Positions 1 to 8,138 of a stretch of DNA of 64,000 nt are shown in pieces (position 1 is the stretch's first letter; every line of letters begins with the position of its first letter). A model generated the notes under the pieces. The model worked only from the letters and a program-made list of their open reading frames with translations. It searched no databases and was not told the origin of the DNA. This DNA is from Flagellimonas okinawensis (GTDB taxonomy: Bacteria > Bacteroidota > Bacteroidia > Flavobacteriales > Flavobacteriaceae): contig NZ_JARFVA010000001.1 of assembly GCF_029194005.1 (NCBI RefSeq), positions 1,116,001 to 1,180,000 of the forward strand, in the 5' to 3' direction. Both the position numbers and the translations under genes were made by a program.

Positions 1-2
1 TG

Positions 3-116
3 TTGAATTTTGATGTGACCTCCATGCCAGCCTCTGGGGGATGGCTCATGTTCCTGGGAATGACACTTACCCTAACGGCCGGCTTTTTGGGGTGGAAAAA
101 CACTAAAAAACAATAA
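3..116 (+). CDS. C-terminal end of a membrane protein (5' truncated)
   Basis: An open frame enters from the window edge and stops at 114-116, giving about 37 residues. They contain one hydrophobic segment (GGWLMFLGMTLTLTAGFLGW) and a short Lys-rich tail, as in the last transmembrane helix of an inner-membrane protein. It ends 10 bp before nosL and is therefore probably part of the same nos operon. Small membrane proteins often lie beside nosZ and nosL in Bacteroidota, but too little is visible to name this one. The 5' part lies outside the window. Confidence 0.5.
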   Translation: MNFDVTSMPASGGWLMFLGMTLTLTAGFLGWKNTKKQ

Positions 117-126
117 TTCATTTCTT

Positions 127-561
127 ATGAAACCATCTATTTTCCTTTTTCTTGCAATCCTCACTGGTAGCATGGGTTGCTCCGTAGGACCAAAACCCAT
201 TGATTACGGTCGTGTAGGTTGCCATTATTGCAGTATGACCATTGTGGACAAGCAGCATGCAGCTCAATTGGTAACCAAGAAAGGCAAGGTCTTTAATTTT
301 GATGCCGTTGAATGTATGATGAACCAATTAAAGGAAGAGGATGAATCGACAATAGGCCTCTTATTGGTCAATGATTTTGACCGTCCAGGAGAACTCGTGG
401 ACGCCACAAAGGCCACCTATTTGATCAGTGAGAACATACCCAGTCCGATGGGTGCATTTCTAAGCGCCTTTTCCGAGGAACAGGCAGCGGAACATACATT
501 GGAGGCCAATGGTGGGAAACTCCTTACCTGGTCCGAATTAAAAGAACAATATAACCAATAA
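127..561 (+). CDS. nosL: NosL, copper-binding lipoprotein of nitrous oxide reductase maturation
   Basis: 144 aa. The N-terminus is a lipoprotein signal with the lipobox SMGC (Cys18), so the protein should be anchored in a membrane facing the periplasm. The mature part has the NosL hallmarks: a YCSMTI segment (Cys-x-Met copper site) and a DAVECMM segment. NosL delivers Cu(I) to apo-NosZ for its copper centres. The following nosD, nosF and nosY confirm the setting. nosZ itself is not in the window and presumably lies upstream. The spacing to the next gene is 12 bp. Confidence 0.92.
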   Translation: MKPSIFLFLAILTGSMGCSVGPKPIDYGRVGCHYCSMTIVDKQHAAQLVTKKGKVFNFDAVECMMNQLKEEDESTIGLLLVNDFDRPGELVDATKATYLISENIPSPMGAFLSAFSEEQAAEHTLEANGGKLLTWSELKEQYNQ

Positions 562-573
562 AAAAATAAATCC

Positions 574-873
574 ATGTATATGATCGATATTGACAATACC
601 ATTGCCCAACAACCCTTTGATGGGCTTCAAGTAGAACAATTGGTCAAGACCAATGCCTTGGAAATATTGAGCATTAGCTTGGCAAAGAATGCCGTCTTTC
701 CAAAACATACCTCACCAAAAGATGCCCATTTGATCGTATTGGAGGGGTCCATTGATTTTTATATTGAAAACCAAAGTGTCACTTTATTGCCACAGCAACA
801 CTTTGGTTTTTCCAAGGAAGTGGAACATTGGGTAAAGGCTCTAGCAGATGCCAAATTTTTGATTATCCGGTAA
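574..873 (+). CDS. Small cupin-fold protein inside the nos operon
   Basis: 99 aa. The sequence has the alternating beta-strand pattern of a single small cupin: PKHTSPKDAHLIVLEGSIDFYI followed by LLPQQHFGF and a closing strand KFLIIR. One or two His residues (in PKHTS and DAHLI) could bind a metal, but the full cupin metal set is not obvious. There is no signal peptide, so it should act in the cytoplasm. It sits between nosL and nosD with short gaps, implying co-expression. Its role in N2O reductase assembly or in sensing is unknown. ATG at 574 or 580 are equally possible starts. Confidence 0.7.
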   Translation: MYMIDIDNTIAQQPFDGLQVEQLVKTNALEILSISLAKNAVFPKHTSPKDAHLIVLEGSIDFYIENQSVTLLPQQHFGFSKEVEHWVKALADAKFLIIR

Positions 874-901
874 AGAAATCATAGATTCATAACGTATATG
901 G

Positions 902-2182
902 TTGCCATTGGGCATACCAAGCAATAACTTTATTAAATTGAAAACTCCATATCGCCAACTCATCCTATGGATGTTCTTATTTATGGTATGTCAAGGAACT
1001 TGGGCCAAAACTTGGACCATATGCCCGACTTGTGAACATAGTTCCATAAAGCAGACCATTCAAGAGGCCAATGCCCATGATACCCTTTTGATCCAAAAAG
1101 GCACCTATCGGGAATTTGAAATTTTGGTCGACAAACCTCTGGTGATCAAGGGAATCAATTACCCAATTGTTGACGGTGAAAAAAAAGGGGAGATCTTTAG
1201 GATCACTTCGGACAGTGTGACCCTGGACGGTCTGTTCATTATCAATGTCGGGGTCAGTTATACCAAGGACAACGCTGCCATACGAGTAGTGCAGAGTAAA
1301 AATTTCAGTATCCAGAATATGGTATTGGAACAGTTGTTCTTTGGTATCTATTTGGAAAAATCATCACATGGCAAAGTGTACCACAATAGAATTATCGGAG
1401 ATGCCGTGGACGAATATAATTCAGGCAATGGCATCCAGCTTTGGTACTCCTCTGATGTAGAAGTGCGCAAAAACCATGTACAAGGTACTCGAGATGGTAT
1501 CTATTTGGAATTTTCCGATCGAATTACCATCACCGATAATGTAAGTATGGACAATCTTCGATACGGACTTCATTTCATGTTCTCGAACAACGATATCTAT
1601 ACCAACAATACTTTTGAGAACAATGGTGCCGGGGTCGCAGTCATGTTCTCAAAGTTCATTACCATGAAAAACAACACTTTTCGAAAAAATTGGGGAACGG
1701 CGGCCTATGGCATGTTATTGAAAGAAATCAACGATGCTGAAATAAGTGACAACACTTTTGAGGAAAATACCATTGGGATCAATATCGAAGGTTCGAACCG
1801 AATAAAGTACATCAATAACGATTTTGTGGGAAATGGTTGGGCCATTCGCGTGGTAGGAGCCTGTTACACCAATAGTTTCAAGGGAAATAATTTCCTCTAC
1901 AATTCCTTTGACATTTCCTATAACAGTAAATTGAACGATAATGTATTCGAGGGTAATTTTTGGAGCAGTTATACCGGTTATGACCTAGACAAGGATGGTG
2001 TTGGGGATGTCCCCTACCGACCTGTAAAGTTATTTTCTTATGTTGTGAACCGTACCCCTGAAACCATTGTGCTATTGCGGAGCCTATTCATGGATATCAT
2101 TGATTTTTCAGAACGGGTTTCTCCTGTTTTTACTCCCGATAATTTAAAAGATGCACAACCATTAATGAAAATACGACCATGA
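902..2182 (+). CDS. nosD: NosD, periplasmic beta-helix protein for NosZ copper-site assembly
   Basis: Up to 426 aa. After an N-terminal signal sequence (hydrophobic LILWMFLFMVCQGTWA) comes a long right-handed parallel beta-helix made of repeats of the type NxFxxNxxGI, typical of the NosD/CASH family. NosD works with the NosF/NosY ABC transporter to supply what NosZ needs for its Cu-S centre. No ATG lies before the signal peptide in frame. TTG at 902 opens the frame, TTG at 938 would also preserve the signal peptide, and ATG at 971 would cut into it. The stop overlaps nosF by 4 bp, so translation is coupled. Confidence 0.93.
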   Translation: MPLGIPSNNFIKLKTPYRQLILWMFLFMVCQGTWAKTWTICPTCEHSSIKQTIQEANAHDTLLIQKGTYREFEILVDKPLVIKGINYPIVDGEKKGEIFRITSDSVTLDGLFIINVGVSYTKDNAAIRVVQSKNFSIQNMVLEQLFFGIYLEKSSHGKVYHNRIIGDAVDEYNSGNGIQLWYSSDVEVRKNHVQGTRDGIYLEFSDRITITDNVSMDNLRYGLHFMFSNNDIYTNNTFENNGAGVAVMFSKFITMKNNTFRKNWGTAAYGMLLKEINDAEISDNTFEENTIGINIEGSNRIKYINNDFVGNGWAIRVVGACYTNSFKGNNFLYNSFDISYNSKLNDNVFEGNFWSSYTGYDLDKDGVGDVPYRPVKLFSYVVNRTPETIVLLRSLFMDIIDFSERVSPVFTPDNLKDAQPLMKIRP

Positions 2183-2892
2183 CCATTGAAATTAACAACC
2201 TTCATAAGAAATTTGGAAAAAACAAGGTGCTGAAAGGCGTTGACCTATCTATCGACCAAGGCCGCATCTATGCCATACTTGGCCCCAACGGTTCGGGCAA
2301 GACCACTTTGATCAAGAGTATTTTGGGGATGGTTATTCCCGAAAAGGGGAACATTTCTGTACTGAACAGTCCCATCAAAAAGGATTGGAAATACCGTAAA
2401 AAAATAGATTACCTACCCCAGATTGCCAATTTCCCCCCTAATATCAAGGTCAAGGAACTGATTCGGATGATAAAGGACCTTCGAAACAGTCCCAGTGAGG
2501 AGGCATCACTGATTTCACTATTTGGCATACAAACCTTTCTGGACAAAAAATTATCGACCTTATCAGGCGGTACCAAACAAAAGGTCAACATTGTACTGAC
2601 CTTTATGTTCGACAGTCCCTTGATCATTTTGGATGAGCCCACCACCGGATTAGATCCCAAAGCTTTGATCTGTTTAAAAGGATTGATCCAAAATGAAAAG
2701 GCAAAGGGCAAGACCATTCTCATTACCTCCCATATCATGCAGTTTGTGGAAGAAATGGCCGATGAAATCCTTTATCTATTGGAAGGTGAGATTTATTTTA
2801 AAGGAACCGTCGGAATATTGATGGAGCAAACTGGTCAACATGATTTTGAACATGCCATTGCGGCCCTAACCAGCACTGAAAACCATGCTTAA
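2179..2892 (+). CDS. nosF: NosF, ABC transporter ATP-binding subunit
   Basis: 237 aa. All ABC ATPase motifs are visible: Walker A GPNGSGKTT (residues about 35-43), signature LSGGTKQ, Walker B LIILDEPTTGLDP and the switch His in ITSHIM. It would energise the NosY permease to serve NosD in the periplasm during NosZ maturation. It starts inside the last codons of nosD (4-bp overlap) and its own end overlaps nosY by 8 bp, so the three are a translationally coupled block. Confidence 0.93.
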   Translation: MTIEINNLHKKFGKNKVLKGVDLSIDQGRIYAILGPNGSGKTTLIKSILGMVIPEKGNISVLNSPIKKDWKYRKKIDYLPQIANFPPNIKVKELIRMIKDLRNSPSEEASLISLFGIQTFLDKKLSTLSGGTKQKVNIVLTFMFDSPLIILDEPTTGLDPKALICLKGLIQNEKAKGKTILITSHIMQFVEEMADEILYLLEGEIYFKGTVGILMEQTGQHDFEHAIAALTSTENHA

Positions 2893-3667
2893 AATTCTTA
2901 AATACAGTTTTTACGATTTGATACGCAGCCGTTGGAGCTACGTTTATTTTTTGTTTTATCTCACTTTGGGGTTTGTACTCTTGTTCCTGAACAATGATGT
3001 TTCCAAGGCTGTGATCACGATGATGAACGTGATCATAGTCCTGATTCCCCTGATAGGAACCATTTTTGGGGTGATGTATTATTATAACTCCCGCGAGTTT
3101 ACTGAGCTTTTGTTGGCACAGCCCGTCAAACGCAGCTCTATTTTCCTAGGACAATTTTTTGGGGTTGCAGGCTCGTTGACCTTAAGTTTGATATTGGGCC
3201 TGGGCATTCCATTTTTATTGTATGGCCTGATGCGGAGCAATGCCATTTTTGACTTCTCCCTATTACTGGTCACAGGGGCTTTTTTGACATTCATCTTCGT
3301 GGGACTATCCTTTTTGATCGCCATTTCCAATGAAAATAAGATCAAAGGTTTTGGTTATGCCGTATTGTTATGGCTCTTTTTGGCGGTCATTTATGATGGT
3401 CTTTTTCTGATGTCACTTATTGTTTTTGAGGAATATCCGTTGGATACTTTTTCCTTGATTGCCACGGCACTCAATCCAATCGATCTTTCCCGCATATTGA
3501 TATTGCTCAAATTGGATATCTCCGCACTCTTGGGGTATACCGGTGCCATTTTCAAAAAGTTCTTTGGCACACAGTTGGGATTTGTCGTTTCCATGGCCAT
3601 ATTATTGTTTTGGACCATTTGGCCCGTTTTGGGGTTGCGGTACAAAGCGAATAGAAAGGATTTCTAA
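2885..3667 (+). CDS. nosY: NosY, ABC transporter permease
   Basis: 260 aa with about six hydrophobic helices, the layout of ABC-2 type permeases such as NosY. The N-terminal SFYDLIRSRWSYVYF and the loop with FTELLLAQPVKRS are typical of the family. It should form the membrane pore for NosF and act with NosD in NosZ assembly. Its start overlaps nosF by 8 bp. The next gene begins 20 bp further on in the same direction. Confidence 0.92.
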   Translation: MLKILKYSFYDLIRSRWSYVYFLFYLTLGFVLLFLNNDVSKAVITMMNVIIVLIPLIGTIFGVMYYYNSREFTELLLAQPVKRSSIFLGQFFGVAGSLTLSLILGLGIPFLLYGLMRSNAIFDFSLLLVTGAFLTFIFVGLSFLIAISNENKIKGFGYAVLLWLFLAVIYDGLFLMSLIVFEEYPLDTFSLIATALNPIDLSRILILLKLDISALLGYTGAIFKKFFGTQLGFVVSMAILLFWTIWPVLGLRYKANRKDF

Positions 3668-3687
3668 GCACTTGGACAAAGAAACGC

Positions 3688-4890
3688 TTGATACGGGAAA
3701 AGAAATATCAACACCATTTACAAATTGCCCTGGGCTATTTTATCATAGCCGCCCTATTGGGCATGTTGCTCCGCTCCTATCCCATCTTCTCCTTCAAGTT
3801 CAACTACAGGTATATGGTCCATGCCCATTCCCACATTGCCCTATTAGGATGGGTGTATCTGGCGTTGACCACCCTCCTTCATTATTGCTTTGTAAATAAA
3901 ACAAGCTCAAAAAATAATTATAAAAAGATTTTCTGGGGTACTCAGATTACCCTTGTTGGAATGTTGTTAACGTTTCCATTTCAGGGGTATGGCTTATTTT
4001 CCATCATTTTTTCCACGCTTTTCCTAATTGCTTCATATATCTATACTTATCACTTTTGGAAAAGCATTGACCCAAAACTTAAGGAAAGTAACGGCTTAAA
4101 ATGTGTAAAAGTAGCCCTTGCCTATATGGTTATTTCCAGTTTGGGACCTTGGGCTTTAGGCATTATAATGAATACCTTGGGAGCCCAGTCCATATGGTAT
4201 CGGCTCTCCATTTATTTTTATCTCCACTTTCAGTACAATGGCTGGATGATCTTGGCCCTGGTCGGTTTGTTCGTATATGTATTGGAACTCAGTGGCCAAG
4301 AATTTCCAAAAAAAGGGTTCAACCGCTTTTTCCTGTTCCTTAACTTAGGCGTTATACTTACCTTTTTCCTGTCCACCCTATGGACAGAACCATCACTGGT
4401 ACTGTATATACTGGCCGGCCTCGGAGCGGTGGCACAGCTCTATGCTTTTGCCCACTTGTGGGGAACGATCAAGTCCCAGTTGCAAGCATTGAAACTTTTG
4501 AAGGTACCGTCCGCTTTCTTAAAACTGGTCATCGTTTTACTTATGGCCAAAATAGTTTTACAGTTACTGACCGCATTCCCCTATTTTGCTGTACTGGCGA
4601 CCACCTATATTGACTTAACCATCGGTTACCTGCACTTGACCTTTTTGGGAATTGTCAGCATTGGCCTGTTCTTCTTCATGGATCTGTTCGGGTTGTTGCG
4701 CATATCCAAAAAAGGATTTTATTGGTACCTGCTAGGTTTTATGGTCACGGAGCTATTGCTATTCTATAAAGGGATTGCTGCCTGGCAACAGTGGAGCCCT
4801 TTACCCAGATATCCCGAAATATTGGCCATAAGCAGCCTATGTATCCCCATTGGGCTGTTGATTATATCGATAGAACAACGAAGGATTTGA
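3688..4890 (+). CDS. Polytopic membrane protein linked to nos, heme-copper-oxidase or NnrS-like
   Basis: 400 aa with about 12 hydrophobic segments. Histidines are placed inside or at the edges of helices (MVHAHSHIALLGW, FYLHFQYNGW, IGYLHLTFLG), a pattern seen in heme-binding membrane proteins related to heme-copper oxidase subunit I and NnrS. The exact family is not certain. The start is a TTG at 3688 because no in-frame ATG or GTG precedes the first helix. It follows nosY by 20 bp and so belongs to the nos operon. A role in NO tolerance or electron delivery is inferred from context and the His pattern only. Confidence 0.55.
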   Translation: MIREKKYQHHLQIALGYFIIAALLGMLLRSYPIFSFKFNYRYMVHAHSHIALLGWVYLALTTLLHYCFVNKTSSKNNYKKIFWGTQITLVGMLLTFPFQGYGLFSIIFSTLFLIASYIYTYHFWKSIDPKLKESNGLKCVKVALAYMVISSLGPWALGIIMNTLGAQSIWYRLSIYFYLHFQYNGWMILALVGLFVYVLELSGQEFPKKGFNRFFLFLNLGVILTFFLSTLWTEPSLVLYILAGLGAVAQLYAFAHLWGTIKSQLQALKLLKVPSAFLKLVIVLLMAKIVLQLLTAFPYFAVLATTYIDLTIGYLHLTFLGIVSIGLFFFMDLFGLLRISKKGFYWYLLGFMVTELLLFYKGIAAWQQWSPLPRYPEILAISSLCIPIGLLIISIEQRRI

Positions 4891-4979
4891 ACCATTTTAT
4901 CCCTAACGAACCATTCCAGTTCCCTAATGTGTTATCTATAGTCCAATGAAAAAAAGATTCTTCCAAAAAAAATAATAAA

Positions 4980-5016
4980 GGACTTTTTTATCCCATATAT
5001 TTTTGTCATATCTTTG
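4980..5016 (+). promoter_or_regulatory. rrf2 promoter with GGA-N8-TCC operator
   Basis: GGACTTTTTTATCC at 4980-4993 is followed after 15 bp by TATCTTTG (5009-5016), which matches the Bacteroidota -7 element TAnnTTTG. The dyad thus covers the -33 region. A near-identical dyad precedes ric (5491), and related ones precede the globin (7634) and the dioxygenase (8588), so autoregulation by the adjacent Rrf2 protein is likely. Confidence 0.6.
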
Positions 5017-5034
5017 TATTGATAAAAAGATACT

Positions 5035-5472
5035 ATGATGTTTTCCAAAGCTTGTGAATATGGTATACGTGCAGCAGTCTATATTGCCCTGCAATCCCTG
5101 GATGGAAGACGTGTGAGCGTTACCGAAATAGCAGAGGAAATAGATTCACCCGTTGCCTTTACCGCCAAAATACTACAACAGCTTACCCGGAACAACATCG
5201 TCCATTCCGTAAAAGGCCCCACGGGGGGGTTTGAAATCGAAAGAGAAGATATGGATACCGTAAACTTGAGTATGATAGTCAAGGCCATTGATGGGGATAA
5301 GATTTATGTTGGCTGTGGTCTGGGGCTCAAGGAATGCAATGCCAGTAAACCCTGTCCCCTCCACGATAAATTCGTCGATATCCGAAATGATCTGAGTACG
5401 ATGTTGAAAAGCACCAGTCTGTATGAACTGGCCACTGGACTGGAAGTCGGTTTGACCTATTTAAAAAGATAA
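5035..5472 (+). CDS. Rrf2-family transcription regulator, probably an NO- or Fe-S-sensing repressor
   Basis: 145 aa. The N-terminal winged helix has the Rrf2 wording (SKACEYGIRAAVYIA and KGPTGGFEI). Three cysteines (94, 101 and 107; spacing C-x6-C-x5-C) lie where IscR and NsrR hold their Fe-S cluster. Its neighbours, nos genes before it and an NO-damage repair gene 52 bp after it, argue for an NsrR-like NO sensor rather than IscR. Upstream and downstream of it are matching GGA-N8-TCC dyads, which suggests that it controls itself and ric. ATGATG at 5035 gives two adjacent start choices. The ligand is inferred, not seen. Confidence 0.85.
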   Translation: MMFSKACEYGIRAAVYIALQSLDGRRVSVTEIAEEIDSPVAFTAKILQQLTRNNIVHSVKGPTGGFEIEREDMDTVNLSMIVKAIDGDKIYVGCGLGLKECNASKPCPLHDKFVDIRNDLSTMLKSTSLYELATGLEVGLTYLKR

Positions 5473-5490
5473 AAAATTTACCCTAATAAA

Positions 5491-5504
5491 GGACATTTTT
5501 GTCC
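5491..5504 (+). promoter_or_regulatory. Operator dyad upstream of ric
   Basis: GGACATTTTTGTCC is a perfect inverted repeat (GGACA, TTTT spacer, TGTCC) in the 52-bp gap between the rrf2 stop and the ric start. The flanks (AATAAA before, YATWTA after) also resemble the site before rrf2. No good TAnnTTTG element was seen here, so it may act within the rrf2 transcript or on an atypical promoter. Confidence 0.6.
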
Positions 5505-5524
5505 TATTTATAAAGTGACATATT

Positions 5525-6253
5525 ATGAACGACACCACGGAAAAAACAATTGGAGAACTGGTAGCAGAGGACTACCGAACAGCGCAAGTCTTTAAGGCTC
5601 ATAACATTGACTTTTGCTGCAAAGGGAACAGAACCCTGGCCGAAGTCAGCGCTAGGAAGGGACTGGATTTGGATGCGTTAAAGAAAGAACTTGCTTCGCT
5701 CCAATCGAACATTAAGGAGGATCTGCCCGATTTCAAGACCTGGCCATTGGATCTTCTGGCCGACTATATCGAAAAAAAACACCATCGATATGTTGAGAAG
5801 CAAATCCCGGTGCTACAACAATATCTGAACAAACTATGCAAGGTACACGGGGAACGCCACCCTGAACTGTTCGATATCCTGGAACAGTTCAACATTTCAG
5901 CAGGGGAACTGACCATGCACATGAAAAAAGAAGAATTGGTCCTGTTTCCTTGGGTCCGTAAAATGGTAGCTGGGACAACAGAGACCTCAACATTGGAGGC
6001 GCCCCACTTTGGGACGGTGAGAAACCCCATTCAAATGATGATGCAAGAACATGACAATGAAGGGGAACGCTACCGTAAAATTTCAGAATTGAGCAACGCC
6101 TATACCCCTCCTGCGGATGCCTGCAATACTTATCGGGTAGCATTCTCCCTATTACAGGAATTTGAAGAGGACCTCCATCGTCATATCCATCTGGAGAACA
6201 ATATCCTTTTTCCAAAGTCCGAGCATCTTGAAAAAAGTTTGTTGAACACATAA
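5525..6253 (+). CDS. ric: Ric/ScdA/YtfE di-iron protein, repair of iron centres after NO stress
   Basis: 242 aa. The N-terminal ScdA_N domain has the conserved NIDFCCKGNRTL segment (Cys31-Cys32), and the C-terminal two-thirds is a hemerythrin-like four-helix bundle with di-iron ligands in KKHHRYV, ERHPEL, HMKKEELVLFP, MQEHDNEG and HRHIHLENNILFP. Proteins of this type repair Fe-S clusters or reduce NO after nitrosative damage. The gene follows the Rrf2 regulator behind an operator-like dyad and precedes a second hemerythrin by 7 bp. The length is normal for the family. Confidence 0.93.
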   Translation: MNDTTEKTIGELVAEDYRTAQVFKAHNIDFCCKGNRTLAEVSARKGLDLDALKKELASLQSNIKEDLPDFKTWPLDLLADYIEKKHHRYVEKQIPVLQQYLNKLCKVHGERHPELFDILEQFNISAGELTMHMKKEELVLFPWVRKMVAGTTETSTLEAPHFGTVRNPIQMMMQEHDNEGERYRKISELSNAYTPPADACNTYRVAFSLLQEFEEDLHRHIHLENNILFPKSEHLEKSLLNT

Positions 6254-6260
6254 TCCTCCT

Positions 6261-6722
6261 ATGGGACGCCCACCTATCAAACGTCACAATGCCCTTCAAG
6301 GAGTGAGCCGTGAGCATCATCATGGTTTGCTCCTCTGTTGGAAAATCAGAACGGGACTGTCAAAAAACATTCCCTTGGAACGTATCAAGGTGTATGTGGA
6401 TTGGTTTTACACCAACTATCTGGTCCCTCATTTCGAACTCGAGGAAACATATATCTTTCCCATTATAGGAAATAATCATCCCTGGGTAAAAAAGGCAATT
6501 TCAGATCACAGAAGGCTGAACCGTCTGTTCACTGCGCCCAAAGCCAGCCTAAAGACCTTGGGGCAAATCGAAGAAACACTGGAGGAGCACATACGGTTCG
6601 AGGAAAGACAGCTTTTTAAACATATCCAACAAGTAGCCACCGATACGCAAATGAACATCATAGCAAAACAGCACAACAATGAAAAATTCAACGACAATAC
6701 CAACGACCCATTCTGGGAGTAA
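6261..6722 (+). CDS. Hemerythrin-domain protein
   Basis: 153 aa with one hemerythrin-like bundle. Candidate iron ligands are in SREHHHGLLL, HFELEETYIFP, DHRRLNRLF and LEEHIRFEERQLF, the usual order of His and Glu for a di-iron site. It lacks the ScdA N-terminal domain and signal peptides, so it is cytoplasmic. It starts 7 bp after ric and is surely co-transcribed. It may bind O2 or NO, or assist iron repair; the substrate cannot be told from sequence. Confidence 0.85.
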   Translation: MGRPPIKRHNALQGVSREHHHGLLLCWKIRTGLSKNIPLERIKVYVDWFYTNYLVPHFELEETYIFPIIGNNHPWVKKAISDHRRLNRLFTAPKASLKTLGQIEETLEEHIRFEERQLFKHIQQVATDTQMNIIAKQHNNEKFNDNTNDPFWE

Positions 6723-6738
6723 AAACACGACAAGCGCA

Positions 6739-7026
6739 ATGAAAAAAATATATGATAGGGCGTTCACCGAGTTCAAAAAAAATCAACTGGGATATTCGAC
6801 CATCGCCATCATCGGGCAGAGCTGCATCGGTTCAGCAGCAGCCATGGTCCTTTTGATGGGGACCATGGACACGGTCTTACAAATGGTCCTACTTTTTTTG
6901 GTGACCATATCCTGCATGGCATTCAACGGAGCTGTATTGGCACAGTTAAAACCCCTGACCACCTTTAATCTTTTGATACTGAGTATTGTGTTCAACACCT
7001 TGGTAATCATGTTCCATATATGGTAA
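6739..7026 (+). CDS. Small membrane protein, ric operon
   Basis: 95 aa from the ATG at 6739, with three hydrophobic stretches (YSTIAIIGQSCIGSAAAMVLL, LQMVLLFLVTISCMAF and LILSIVFNTLVIMF). A longer reading from 6679 would overlap the hemerythrin gene by 44 bp and adds only low-complexity Ser/Thr/Asn residues, so the shorter start is preferred. The family is not recognised. Its place, 16 bp after the hemerythrin and in the same direction, suggests a part in the NO response. Confidence 0.65.
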   Translation: MKKIYDRAFTEFKKNQLGYSTIAIIGQSCIGSAAAMVLLMGTMDTVLQMVLLFLVTISCMAFNGAVLAQLKPLTTFNLLILSIVFNTLVIMFHIW

Positions 7027-7037
7027 ACCATCCATGT

Positions 7038-7616
7038 TTACCAAATCCGTTTCCCTTCGAGAGGATACTTGCTCACTACTTTGTCCAATCGGATATCATG
7101 GGCCTCTTTTGGTAGGTTTTCCTTTTTTTGAAAAGGATAGAAGATGCCAATTTTGAATGCCTTCATTTGGTTGGCCAGAAAAGTGTCATAATACCCTCCC
7201 CCATACCCGAGTCGATAGCCCTCACCGTCACAGGCTAACCCCGGTACGACAATCATGTCATAAGTACCTTGAAAAATATGGTTTCCGGAAGGATATCTGG
7301 TTCCAAAAACACCGCTTTCCAAATCACATAAGGAAGTTAAGATCAGGTTTTCGAACCTTCTTTTAGATAAGGTTTTGGGCACAACCACCACTAGGTCTTT
7401 CTCAAGACATTTTTCAATAAATGGTGTAATATCGATTTCAGAACCCATGGGAAGGTAGGTATGTAATGTTTTAACTTGATGTGCCTTAACTGCTTCCCAT
7501 AAGCGTTCACAGACCCACTTATCATAGATTATCTTTTTTGATCTTGGCATTCGTTCCCGTTGTTGTAACATTTGATTCCTTATGCGTATTTTTTCCATTT
7601 TAATGGCCGATTCCAT
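7038..7616 (-). CDS. 5-formyltetrahydrofolate cyclo-ligase
   Basis: 192 aa. The MTHFS family motif is clear: VVPGLACDGEGYRLGYGGGYYD near residues 128-150, preceded by the conserved PMGSEIDI substrate region and an N-terminal RIRNQMLQQR segment. The enzyme converts 5-formyl-THF to 5,10-methenyl-THF using ATP in the cytoplasm. It is a housekeeping gene read against the NO cluster, tail-to-tail with the small membrane protein (11 bp apart), and divergent from the globin gene. Confidence 0.92.
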   Translation of the reverse strand: MESAIKMEKIRIRNQMLQQRERMPRSKKIIYDKWVCERLWEAVKAHQVKTLHTYLPMGSEIDITPFIEKCLEKDLVVVVPKTLSKRRFENLILTSLCDLESGVFGTRYPSGNHIFQGTYDMIVVPGLACDGEGYRLGYGGGYYDTFLANQMKAFKIGIFYPFQKKENLPKEAHDIRLDKVVSKYPLEGKRIW

Positions 7617-7633
7617 AAATTCATCTTTAATTC

Positions 7634-7674
7634 GGATAAATTTATCCTAAATATCCGGAATCTTCATAACTTTG
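7634..7674 (+). promoter_or_regulatory. Globin promoter with perfect dyad operator
   Basis: GGATAAATTTATCC at 7634-7647 is a perfect 14-bp palindrome. TAACTTTG (7667-7674) fits the -7 element TAnnTTTG, 19 bp further on, and points to the globin start at 7748. The site also lies just upstream of the minus-strand cyclo-ligase start (7616), so it could affect both genes. A second half-like TATCCGG follows at about 7652. Confidence 0.55.
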
Positions 7675-7747
7675 AGCATTTACTATCAGGTATCCAGGGG
7701 ATGTCTGACAAAAGACAGTAAGATAATTTAGCATTGGATATAAGCAT

Positions 7748-8128
7748 ATGAAAGCAATGAAGCAGATTGAAACCTTGGAAGACATTAGACTATTGGTGGA
7801 TTGTTTTTATGGGAAAGTCCGTCAAGATGAACTCTTAGCGGACATTTTCAAGAAGGTCATAGGAAATCATTGGCCAGACCATTTGGAAAAAATGTACCGT
7901 TTCTGGCAAACGGTGCTATTGGAGGAACATACCTATAATGGGAGTCCATTCGCCCCACATGTTAAACTACCGGTCCAAGGCAAACATTTTGAGCGTTGGA
8001 AACTTCTTTTTTATGAAACCGTTGATCAAAACTTTACCGGGGGGAAGGCTGAAGAAGCCAAATTCAGAGCGACAAAAATGGCAGAGATGTTCCAATTAAA
8101 AATCGAATATTTTCAGAACAAAATATAA
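7748..8128 (+). CDS. Group III truncated hemoglobin
   Basis: 126 aa. The fold signature matches group III (P-type) truncated globins such as Campylobacter Ctb: Tyr21 as B10 candidate, His45 near E7, the FWQTVLL helix, and KHFERWKLLF, in which His80 is the likely proximal heme ligand followed by Trp84. Members bind O2 and NO and protect against nitrosative stress. It has its own promoter-like region with a GGA-N8-TCC dyad shared with rrf2 and ric. A second in-frame ATG at 7757 is an alternative start. Confidence 0.9.
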   Translation: MKAMKQIETLEDIRLLVDCFYGKVRQDELLADIFKKVIGNHWPDHLEKMYRFWQTVLLEEHTYNGSPFAPHVKLPVQGKHFERWKLLFYETVDQNFTGGKAEEAKFRATKMAEMFQLKIEYFQNKI

Positions 8129-8138
8129 GGAACATTCC

